Shown here one piece after another: positions 1 through 5,383 of a stretch of DNA of 6,600 nt. The notes below the pieces were generated by a model. The model was not told where the DNA came from. It was given only the letters and a program-made list of their open reading frames with translations, and ran no database searches. Position 1 is the first letter of the stretch. The number at the start of each line of letters is the position of its first letter. Origin of the DNA: Flavobacteriaceae bacterium. Lineage in GTDB: Bacteria > Bacteroidota > Bacteroidia > Flavobacteriales > Flavobacteriaceae. Position numbers and translations under genes: made by a program. The stretch lies in assembly GCA_015489265.1 (NCBI GenBank), contig WFZY01000240.1, positions 1-6,600 on the forward strand, in the 5' to 3' direction.

Positions 1-2
1 GT

Positions 3-99
3 CATAGAATATTAATCAAGAAACAATAATCAAAGCCTAAGCAATAAATGAAACACAAGAATCGCACTTCGCACTTTGCACTTTTTACTTTCCACTATA
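3..99 (+). repeat. Direct repeat copy A (about 97 bp) with heptamer array
   Basis: This is the first of two direct copies; the second is at 140-237. By eye, about 85 of 98 aligned columns match. Identity is uneven: 55-99 matches 193-237 at 44 of 45 positions (only 78 versus 216 differs), while the first half has most of the substitutions and a one-base indel. Positions 63-97 are five 7-bp units in strict phase: CGCACTT, CGCACTT, TGCACTT, TTTACTT, TCCACTA. A further off-phase GGCACTT follows at 105-111. The copy starts at the window edge, so more copies may lie upstream. No terminal inverted repeats or transposase are seen. Function unknown. Confidence 0.85.
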
Positions 100-139
100 G
101 ACTAGGCACTTTAAATTGATTATTCAAACTATATTCAGA

Positions 140-237
140 CATAGAATTTAATTAAAAAAATATCAATCAAAGCCACAAGCATTAAATGAAATACAAGAAT
201 CGCACTTCGCACTTTCCACTTTTTACTTTCCACTATA
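140..237 (+). repeat. Direct repeat copy B (about 98 bp) with heptamer array
   Basis: This is the second copy of the repeat at 3-99, with a start-to-start offset of 137-138 bp and a 40-bp spacer between copies. The five in-phase heptamers lie at 201-235, with unit three reading TCCACTT instead of TGCACTT. The copy ends about 40 bp before the candidate promoter of the protease gene, so it could affect that promoter, but nothing in the sequence shows that it does. Confidence 0.85.
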
Positions 238-277
238 ATATTCCTCAATTCTATTATCATACTTCATTCATTATTCA

Positions 278-298
278 TATATTTGAACACTAATTTTG
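278..298 (+). promoter_or_regulatory. Candidate Bacteroidota promoter -7 boxes for the protease-thpR operon
   Basis: TATATTTG at 278-285 matches the Bacteroidota -7 consensus TAnnTTTG exactly, and TAATTTTG at 291-298 is a second exact match. The first would start transcription about 10 bases before the ATG at 302, giving a very short leader. The second would give an almost leaderless mRNA, so it is less likely. No good -33 TTTG is seen at the expected distance from either box, which lowers confidence. Confidence 0.4.
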
Positions 299-301
299 AT
301 T

Positions 302-1372
302 ATGCATTTATCTGTTTTACAAGTAGCGGGAATAGCTTATTTTATCGGATTTTTATTTTTACTACTTATCCGGTCTTATGATAAGTATGACCCTGAACCT
401 TTATGGCGGTTGGCTGTATTTTCCTTTTTAGGTGGTATAGTGGCAGTAGGGGTTTCTTCGGTATTGTATGCTTTTGTACATCCGAAATTAAATTTGACCG
501 ATGCCGTTTTAAAAGTCGGGACGGTTGAAGAATTTTCTAAGCTTTTGACTTTATTTATTCTATATAAAATCATTAAGAAAGAATTTGATGAAATAGTTGA
601 TGGCATAATCTATGTAGCAGCGGTTTCATTGGGATTTTCGGTGATTGAAAATATTTTTTATGCCCAACATGCGGTTTTTCCCTTATGGTTACTTTTTAAA
701 CGGTTTTTGTTTGCGACAGTCGGACATATTTCGTTTTCGGTTTATATGGGCATCGCTTTTTATGTGCATAAAAAAGTCAAAACCAATTATGCCGGACTGT
801 TTTTGGCATTTTTGCTGTCCACCTTGGCGCACGGCTTATATGACGGTTTGCTTTTCAATAAAAATTTAACGTTTTTGTTTTTACCGCTTTATATTTTATT
901 GATTTTTTTTCAATTCCGCTTGCTTAAAGTGGCATATGCTTATTCTAAAATGAAAGAAGCTTTTGATTTAAGCAATTTTAAAACTTTAAAAAATAATGTC
1001 AAAACTTGGCACTGTTGTCATTGTGATCAAAATGATGCCAAATTGGTCAGTTATAAGAATGTGGATTTACTCATTTGTCATACTTGCGAGCATTTGATGA
1101 TCCCCAAATCGGCTTTTGACAGATTATTAAAATTTTACAGACCAAAATTAAATCAAAAATTGTTTTATCAAAATTTGCATGGTGTAAATGAAAAAGTCGT
1201 TGTAAATCAACATGAAACAATAGTTTATAATTCCTTACAAAAACGTTTTAATGCTGATTTTATAGATTTAAAAAATTGGTTTACGAACGGCAATCAAAGC
1301 GATTTAGCATTATATCATAACACGCTGGAAGGTAGAATATTTTACAGGTTGGGTTTTAAATATTTATGGTGA
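302..1372 (+). CDS. PrsW-family intramembrane metalloprotease with C-terminal zinc ribbon
   Basis: A 356-residue polytopic membrane protein of the PrsW (M82) family, related to the CAAX/ABI proteases. In Bacillus, PrsW makes the first cut in anti-sigma factor RsiW; the substrate here is unknown. About seven hydrophobic segments span residues 8-206. Expected active-site residues are visible: EEFSK (E76, E77, K80), E116 in ENIFY, H142, and H177/D181 in HGLYD. The N-terminal YDPEP (29-33) is also typical. After the last membrane segment a soluble tail carries C238xxC241 and C259xxC262, a likely zinc ribbon, then about 90 unrecognised residues. I chose ATG 302; an in-frame TTG at 296 would add two residues but overlaps a promoter-like box. 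No Shine-Dalgarno is seen. The stop overlaps the thpR start. Family call is firm; proteolysis and tail function are inferred. Confidence 0.85.
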   Translation: MHLSVLQVAGIAYFIGFLFLLLIRSYDKYDPEPLWRLAVFSFLGGIVAVGVSSVLYAFVHPKLNLTDAVLKVGTVEEFSKLLTLFILYKIIKKEFDEIVDGIIYVAAVSLGFSVIENIFYAQHAVFPLWLLFKRFLFATVGHISFSVYMGIAFYVHKKVKTNYAGLFLAFLLSTLAHGLYDGLLFNKNLTFLFLPLYILLIFFQFRLLKVAYAYSKMKEAFDLSNFKTLKNNVKTWHCCHCDQNDAKLVSYKNVDLLICHTCEHLMIPKSAFDRLLKFYRPKLNQKLFYQNLHGVNEKVVVNQHETIVYNSLQKRFNADFIDLKNWFTNGNQSDLALYHNTLEGRIFYRLGFKYLW

Positions 1373-1923
1373 TGTCTGACAGAAGAATTTTTATTGGGAG
1401 TTTTATTCAAAATGATGCGTTAACACGTTTATTTGAACAAGCCAAACAGACATTAGATCATAAGGGGAAGTTTAAATGGACGAGAACGCCCGAAAATTTT
1501 CATATCACATTTCATTTTATCGGTGAAATATCTGATGATGATATAAAAGTTTTGCAAACCGTTTTACAGGATTTAATGCAAAAGAATTATGATTTTGGTT
1601 TAGAAGTTACCGGATTAAAATTTTTTGAACGAAAAGGACGGCCTAGTGTTTTGTATGCTGCCATTAAGCCCGATACTGCTCTATATGACTTGCATCAAGT
1701 TATTCAAAAGCGTTTACATGAACATGGTTTTATCACAAAAATACAAAGCAGGTTTACGCCACACATTACTTTGGCACGCATCAAGAAAGCACCGGTAAAT
1801 TTGACAGAACAAATAAGTGAAATAAACCGGCAGTTCCAACCGCAAAAGTTGCATCCGATACATGTTGTGTTGATTGAGAGTATCTTATCACCGCAAGGCG
1901 CTTTGTATCGAAAACTTGATTAA
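1372..1923 (+). CDS. thpR: RNA 2',3'-cyclic phosphodiesterase (2'-5' RNA ligase family)
   Basis: ThpR/LigT opens RNA 2',3'-cyclic phosphate ends to 2'-phosphates and can join or cleave 2'-5' linkages in vitro; it is cytosolic. The protein is 183 residues from ATG 1372, the normal length for the family. Both catalytic HxTx motifs of the 2H phosphoesterase fold are intact: HITF at 44-47 and HITL at 131-134. Flanking family signatures are also present: KWTRTPENFH near 35, RPSVLYAAI near 90, FTPHITLARIK at 128-138, and a C-terminal ESILSPQGALYRKL. ATG 1372 makes a TGATG overlap with the protease stop, which favours translational coupling; in-frame ATG 1366 would add two residues and is possible. 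The link to the membrane protease is positional only. The 3' end faces nadA with a 5-base gap. Confidence 0.92.
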   Translation: MSDRRIFIGSFIQNDALTRLFEQAKQTLDHKGKFKWTRTPENFHITFHFIGEISDDDIKVLQTVLQDLMQKNYDFGLEVTGLKFFERKGRPSVLYAAIKPDTALYDLHQVIQKRLHEHGFITKIQSRFTPHITLARIKKAPVNLTEQISEINRQFQPQKLHPIHVVLIESILSPQGALYRKLD

Positions 1924-1928
1924 TGATG

Positions 1929-2924
1929 TCAGGACAACTCTAACATGCGTTCTATAGAAACCAATGCTTTTTTACGCAGTTCTTCTTCGACATTAACTTC
2001 GGGTAATTCGTAGTTTAACGCCAAATAAATTTTTTCCAAAGTATTGCGTTTCATATACGGGCATTCGGCACAGGCGCAGCCGGTTTCATCATGTTGGGGT
2101 GGGGCGGGAATTAGTATTTTATCGGGAGCAATTTGCGCCATTTTGTGTAAAATACCGGATTCGGTTGCTATGATAAATGCTTTAGCATCACTATTTTGGA
2201 CGTATTTGAGCAAGCCCGAAGTAGAACCGATATAATCGGCGATGTTTAAAATATAATCACGCGATTCGGGATGTGCTATAATTTTGGCTTCCGGATACTC
2301 AGCTTTAAGGGCTAATATTTTTTCCAGTGAAAACTCTTCATGCACTTCACAGGCACCATCCCAAAGCAACATATCTCTTCCGGTTTTTTTGATGAGATAA
2401 CTACCGAGATTTTTATCCGGTGCAAAAATGATTTTTTTATCTTTCGGAATTGAATTGATAATTTTTTCGGCATTGGATGATGTACAAACAATGTCGGTCA
2501 GTGCTTTAATATCCGCCGATGTATTGACATAGGACACCACAACATGGTCGGGATGTTGCTTTTTAAAAGCTTCAAACTGTTCTCTCGGTGCAGATTCCGC
2601 CAAAGAACAACCGGCTAGCAAATCGGGTAAAAGCACTTTTTTGTCAGGATTTAAAATTTTTGCCGTTTCAGCCATAAAATGTACACCGGCAAACAAAATA
2701 ATATCGGCATCGGTTTTAGCAGCCGCTTGTGCCAAAGCCAAACTGTCACCGACAAAATCGGCTATATCTTGTATCTCGGCAACTTGATAATAATGTGCCA
2801 AAATCACGGCATTTTTTTCTTGTCGTAAGCGATTGATTTCTTTGACTAAATCTATATTTTTGGGAACATCCAAGTCCAAAAATCCCTTTTGTGGCAATGT
2901 TTCAATAGCTTTTTGAAGATTCAT
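1929..2924 (-). CDS. nadA: Quinolinate synthase (iron-sulfur), NadA
   Basis: NadA condenses iminoaspartate with dihydroxyacetone phosphate to form quinolinate, the second step of de novo NAD synthesis from aspartate. The protein is 331 residues from ATG 2924, the usual bacterial length; an in-frame TTG at 2930 adds only two residues. Cysteines placed as the [4Fe-4S] ligands are C106 (LAGCSLAE), C192 (GACEVH) and C288 (CPYMKRNT). C283 and C285 precede the last one, giving C-x-C-x-x-C, close to the CxxCxxC of E. coli NadA. Other family residues are visible: AHYYQ (43-47), YVNTSA (132-137), AHPE (217-220) and GSTSG (233-237). No nadB or nadC is adjacent, so the pathway genes are dispersed or lie outside the window. 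A promoter candidate sits just upstream. No adjacent riboswitch or regulator was recognised. Confidence 0.97.
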   Translation of the reverse strand: MNLQKAIETLPQKGFLDLDVPKNIDLVKEINRLRQEKNAVILAHYYQVAEIQDIADFVGDSLALAQAAAKTDADIILFAGVHFMAETAKILNPDKKVLLPDLLAGCSLAESAPREQFEAFKKQHPDHVVVSYVNTSADIKALTDIVCTSSNAEKIINSIPKDKKIIFAPDKNLGSYLIKKTGRDMLLWDGACEVHEEFSLEKILALKAEYPEAKIIAHPESRDYILNIADYIGSTSGLLKYVQNSDAKAFIIATESGILHKMAQIAPDKILIPAPPQHDETGCACAECPYMKRNTLEKIYLALNYELPEVNVEEELRKKALVSIERMLELS

Positions 2925-2940
2925 AAGCAATATTTTTTGG

Positions 2941-2972
2941 TAAAAATAAAATTTTGTAAGACATGAAGCAAA
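2941..2972 (-). promoter_or_regulatory. Candidate nadA promoter
   Basis: Reading the - strand, TTTG (2972-2969) is followed after 20 bases by TATTTTTA (2948-2941), which fits TAnnTTTG except for the last base. The spacing is normal for a Bacteroidota promoter. Transcription would start only a few bases before the ATG at 2924, leaving a leader of about 10 bases. The site lies directly downstream of a hairpin with a T-run (2983-3020), consistent with a terminator-then-promoter arrangement between aroA and nadA. Confidence 0.45.
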
Positions 2973-2982
2973 GTTTATGCCT

Positions 2983-3020
2983 AAAAAATCTGAATTTAAT
3001 TCATCATTTCCTCAGATTTT
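2983..3020 (-). terminator. Hairpin with T-run between aroA and nadA
   Basis: AAAATCTGA at 2985-2993 and TCAGATTTT at 3012-3020 are a perfect 9-bp inverted repeat with an 18-base loop. On the - strand the second arm runs into six T residues (2988-2983). This could end transcripts reading out of aroA just before the nadA promoter. The stem is AT-rich and the loop is long, so it may instead be an operator-like palindrome. Confidence 0.35.
3001..3016 (+). repeat. Octamer repeat pair
   Basis: Two in-phase 8-bp units, TCATCATT and TCCTCAGA, match units seen in the other spacers (3088-3103, 4392-4415, 5152-5175, 5218-5233, 5309-5324). The pair overlaps the loop and right arm of the hairpin at 2983-3020. 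Confidence 0.5.
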
Positions 3021-3068
3021 ATGCAGATATATAGTTCGAAGCATAAATACATATCAAAGTATGATGTT

Positions 3069-3121
3069 TTCTATGAAATACAACAAATCCTCAATTTCTC
3101 AATGAAACCGGTTATTTCGGT
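3069..3121 (+). repeat. Dispersed intergenic repeat, copy 1
   Basis: This block resembles 5288-5338. Both open with TTCTATGAA, continue through an A-rich stretch into two TCnTCA-type octamers, and close with a TTATTTC(G/A)GT box. Copy 1 carries TCCTCAAT and TTCTCAAT at 3088-3103. The outer boxes match in order and spacing (53 versus 51 bp), but the interior has drifted and has small indels. Copy 1 lies between two - strand genes, so a + strand promoter role does not fit here. Confidence 0.5.
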
Positions 3122-3140
3122 ATATTTTTTTCTGTGTCGT

Positions 3141-3161
3141 AAAAATCACTCAATGATCTTA
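3141..3161 (-). terminator. Weak candidate terminator of aroA
   Basis: On the - strand, beginning in the aroA stop codon, AAGATCA (3160-3154) can pair with TGATTTT (3148-3142) across a 5-base loop, with one G-U pair, and the arm ends in a run of five T. The stem is short and AT-rich and its T-run is partly inside the stem, so the hairpin at 2983-3020 may be the true end. Confidence 0.3.
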
Positions 3162-4349
3162 CCTAATTTCTTTAAATAATTCCCAAAAATTAGGAAAAGA
3201 TTTAACCACGACTTCCGGATGCTTGATGACCAATTCCGGATATTTTTTTTGCAAAATTGCAAAACTCATCGCCATACGGTGGTCATTATATGTGTCAATA
3301 CTGACATTTGGGTATTGCACAACCGGCGCTAACAGTTCAAAACTATCGTCGGTAATACGGACACCGGTACCGAGTTTTTGCATTTCGGTTTGCAGGGCGT
3401 GCAAACGGTCGGTTTCTTTGATACGTAAAGTTTGCAAGCCCGTCAAACGACATTTGATACCTAAAGCCAAGCAAGTTACCGCTAAAGTTTGAGCCAAATC
3501 AGGGGTTTCAAGCAAATCGAAATCAACAAATTCGGGCAATTTAAAATCTTTTTCTTTGGTTAATACAATTTCTTGACCGGTATTGAATGTCGTTTTGATA
3601 CCAAAAGTTTCAAAGTACGAAACGATTTTCCGGTCGCCTTGTAAAGAGTTTTCATCAAAAGGTTTTAAGCTAAATTCCGGTTGATTTAAAACACTCATAG
3701 CCCCATAAAAATAAGAAGCGGAAGACCAATCACCTTCAATATTTGTTTGCTGTTCGTCAAGTTTATCAGCCGGATATATTATGATGGTTTTGTTGTCTTG
3801 TTCCGTATGTATTCCAAGTTTTGACAAGATAGATAAGCTCATCTGTACATAGGGTTTTGACACTTGCTTGCCATTTAAATGTAAGGTCAAACCATTGGGT
3901 AATTTCGGGGCGATTAACAATAAGGCCGAAATATATTGACTACTGATATTTTGGGCTATTTCGACTATGTTGCCGGTTAATTTTTTGCCTTTAATTCGCA
4001 AAGCAGGATAACCGGATTTTTGTATATAATCAATATCGGCACCAAGATATTTTAATGCTTCGACCAGTATTTTTATGGGGCGTTGTCGCATACGTTCGGA
4101 ACCGTCCAAAACAAAAGTTTTGCCTTCAAGAGTACTCAGCAATGCTGTTAAAAAACGCATAGCGGTTCCGGCATGTCCGATATTGATTTCAGAATGCTCA
4201 TTTTCACGAATTTGTTGCAAAGCTTCTTGTAAGACTCGGGTATCTTTAGCCGTAGATAAATTGTTGATTTTCAAGCTTGGGTATAGATATTGTAAAATCA
4301 ATAAACGGTTTGAAATACTTTTGGATGCGGGAATAGTTAAACTTTGCAT
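3159..4349 (-). CDS. aroA: 3-phosphoshikimate 1-carboxyvinyltransferase (EPSP synthase)
   Basis: EPSP synthase joins shikimate-3-phosphate and phosphoenolpyruvate in the sixth step of the shikimate pathway. The protein is 396 residues, somewhat shorter than the 427 of E. coli. Substrate-binding and catalytic residues are in place: K10, S11 and R15 (KSISNR), GTAMR at 61-65, ERMRQRP at 85-91, SSQY at 136-139, D284, KETDR at 311-315, DHRMAM at 356-361, and K383 in VKSFP. In the phosphoenolpyruvate loop, E. coli N94 is H59 and P101 is F66, while G96 and T97 are kept. These changes matter because this loop affects glyphosate binding; I believe GHAGTAMRF is common in Bacteroidota, so it is probably lineage-typical. 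The start at 4349 is supported by a promoter 20 bases upstream. No other shikimate gene is adjacent. Confidence 0.97.
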   Translation of the reverse strand: MQSLTIPASKSISNRLLILQYLYPSLKINNLSTAKDTRVLQEALQQIRENEHSEINIGHAGTAMRFLTALLSTLEGKTFVLDGSERMRQRPIKILVEALKYLGADIDYIQKSGYPALRIKGKKLTGNIVEIAQNISSQYISALLLIAPKLPNGLTLHLNGKQVSKPYVQMSLSILSKLGIHTEQDNKTIIIYPADKLDEQQTNIEGDWSSASYFYGAMSVLNQPEFSLKPFDENSLQGDRKIVSYFETFGIKTTFNTGQEIVLTKEKDFKLPEFVDFDLLETPDLAQTLAVTCLALGIKCRLTGLQTLRIKETDRLHALQTEMQKLGTGVRITDDSFELLAPVVQYPNVSIDTYNDHRMAMSFAILQKKYPELVIKHPEVVVKSFPNFWELFKEIR

Positions 4350-4369
4350 AGATAAATGGATTACAAAAA

Positions 4370-4399
4370 CAAAAGTAAGAAAAATGTTTGTTTATCAAT
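4370..4399 (-). promoter_or_regulatory. Candidate aroA promoter
   Basis: On the - strand, TACTTTTG (4377-4370) matches the Bacteroidota -7 consensus TAnnTTTG exactly. ATTG (4399-4396) lies 18 bases upstream and matches three of four bases of the -33 TTTG box. The -7 box ends 20 bases before the aroA ATG, giving a short leader. The -33 element lies inside the octamer repeat at 4392-4415. Confidence 0.5.
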
Positions 4400-4415
4400 T
4401 TATCAGTTCATCAAA
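4392..4415 (+). repeat. Octamer repeat triplet in the divergent aroA/kinase spacer
   Basis: Three in-phase 8-bp units, TTATCAAT, TTATCAGT and TCATCAAA, lie in the 104-base divergent spacer. They overlap the candidate -33 box of aroA. A weak -7-like TATATTAG for the + strand kinase gene follows at 4422-4429, without a recognisable -33. Confidence 0.55.
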
Positions 4416-4453
4416 AAACAGTATATTAGCTTTCTCAAAGCAGATATAGATTT

Positions 4454-5131
4454 ATGAAGTTTATAGCCATCAATACGACACTTTCGTTAACCAATCATGA
4501 CGTAATTAATACTACGGAACCTGAATTTTATGAAATGGATCTCGATAATGTTGATTATGTGGTGGTTAGTGGCGGTGATGGGTTGTTGCGCAGGATTATT
4601 GAATACATCATTTTTTCGGGACAACATAAGCCAAAAATCATCATTGATGCCAAAGGGTCATTTAATGTGATTGCCAAGCGGCATTTGATTCCTAAATTAG
4701 CAAAAACACTTAAAAAAATAGAAGCTGGCGAAGTACTTCAAACCAAAAAACAAGATGTGTATAAGCTGAATAACTTTATCTTTTTGTTTTCTGCCGGCAA
4801 TATGTTTGATGCACTGCATATTCATCTATCTGAAATGTTACGCATCGGGTTTTTGTCCAAAGGCCCCTTGAAATATTTGATTTCATCCATATTGATTTTA
4901 CCTGTTGTACTACTAACAACGCCTTTTTTGTTGTTTTCAAAAAAACGTTTTTTTGTGTTTACGCCTGTTAAACTGTTCAATTTTTTAAATTTTTATACAA
5001 AAGTGGACGAATTGAAAGTTGATTTAAAAAATTCGTATAATTTATTGGAAATTGATGGCGATTTGGTCATTCTAAAAGATTCTAAAATTCATATTAAGCG
5101 TTTGGATAGCATTGAGATTGTGTATAAATAG
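4454..5131 (+). CDS. Short diacylglycerol-kinase-like (DAGK/YegS fold) protein
   Basis: A 225-residue protein related to the DAGK catalytic domain family of lipid kinases, which phosphorylate diacylglycerol, sphingoid bases or similar lipids at the membrane face. Visible signatures are VVSGGDG (37-43, nucleotide-binding loop), KGSFN (67-71, matching the family GTxN motif), FSAGNMFDA (112-120, matching the GfdA segment), and LLEIDGD (197-203, matching the C-terminal DGE). It is odd in three ways. It is shorter than the usual ~300 residues, the first strand reads INTTLS where the family has NPxSG, and L44 replaces the usual Thr of GGDGT. A hydrophobic stretch at about 141-161, followed by basic residues, may hold it to the membrane. 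ATG 4454 is the only plausible start seen; no Shine-Dalgarno. It diverges from aroA. Family is likely; activity and substrate are uncertain. Confidence 0.7.
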   Translation: MKFIAINTTLSLTNHDVINTTEPEFYEMDLDNVDYVVVSGGDGLLRRIIEYIIFSGQHKPKIIIDAKGSFNVIAKRHLIPKLAKTLKKIEAGEVLQTKKQDVYKLNNFIFLFSAGNMFDALHIHLSEMLRIGFLSKGPLKYLISSILILPVVLLTTPFLLFSKKRFFVFTPVKLFNFLNFYTKVDELKVDLKNSYNLLEIDGDLVILKDSKIHIKRLDSIEIVYK

Positions 5132-5151
5132 CAACAACTAATTAATCGATT

Positions 5152-5175
5152 TTCTCGTTTCCTCACTTCTTTATT
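5152..5175 (+). repeat. Octamer repeat (two good units, one decayed)
   Basis: TTCTCGTT and TCCTCACT are two in-phase 8-bp units, followed by TCTTTATT as a degraded third. They lie 20 bases after the kinase stop codon in the 252-base spacer 5132-5383, which otherwise holds only further repeats and a weak promoter; I see no gene or convincing terminator in it. Confidence 0.45.
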
Positions 5176-5217
5176 ATTAAAACCATATAAGGCAGATAAT
5201 GACATTTGGGTTATTTG

Positions 5218-5233
5218 TTCTCAATTCCTCAAA
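5218..5233 (+). repeat. Octamer repeat pair
   Basis: TTCTCAAT and TCCTCAAA are two in-phase units; the same two unit types occur in reverse order at 3088-3103. TCAATT (5221-5226) could also pair with AATTGA (5239-5244) across a 12-base loop, but that stem is too weak to call a terminator. Confidence 0.5.
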
Positions 5234-5287
5234 TATAAAATTGAATTACAGTCTGAAGTAACGCGTAAAAATCAAATTAGCAAAATA

Positions 5288-5338
5288 TTCTATGAAGCAG
5301 AAAAAAAATCATCATTTCATCAAATAGCTTATTTCAGT
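5288..5338 (+). repeat. Dispersed intergenic repeat, copy 2
   Basis: This is the diverged partner of 3069-3121: TTCTATGAA at the left, octamers TCATCATT and TCATCAAA at 5309-5324, and TTATTTCAGT at the right. It ends 45 bases before the YfhO-family start codon, just upstream of the candidate -7 box, so here it could sit within promoter DNA, unlike copy 1. Confidence 0.5.
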
Positions 5339-5347
5339 TAATTTTAG

Positions 5348-5355
5348 TATTTTTA
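5348..5355 (+). promoter_or_regulatory. Weak candidate -7 box for the YfhO-family gene
   Basis: TATTTTTA fits TAnnTTTG except for the last base and is the same octamer as the nadA -7 candidate. It ends 28 bases before the ATG at 5384. No TTTG is seen at the -33 distance. Confidence 0.3.
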
Positions 5356-5383
5356 CAACCGCAACCCGATAAGATAATTTTTT

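Noticed and set aside
3..237. Possible CRISPR array
   Set aside because: There are only two copies, each is ~97 bp with a diverged half, the spacer is a single 40 bp, and no cas gene is present.
48..293. Two small ORFs starting in the repeat copies (48-119, 23 codons; 186-293, 35 codons) that share the start MK(H/Y)KNRTSHF
   Set aside because: Both differences within the shared part (52 bases) change the amino acid, the tails are unrelated, there is no ribosome site, and the region is low-complexity repeat.
296..301. TTG start for the protease at 296
   Set aside because: An ATG lies two codons downstream, and the TTG overlaps a promoter-like box; the extra residues add nothing to the family match. 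The same reasoning rejects the TTG at 2930 for nadA.
1..301. Insertion sequence or transposon end
   Set aside because: No terminal inverted repeats, target-site duplication or transposase fragment could be recognised.
376..606. Antisense and alternate-frame ORFs inside the genes (376-606, 645-869, 2044-2235, 3223-3492, 4075-4449, 6016-6201)
   Set aside because: Each lies within, or largely within, a well-supported gene in another frame and shows no recognisable domain.
3107..3132. ACCG/CGGT hairpin followed by a T-run on the + strand
   Set aside because: The stem is only 4-5 bp, and no + strand gene ends nearby for it to terminate.
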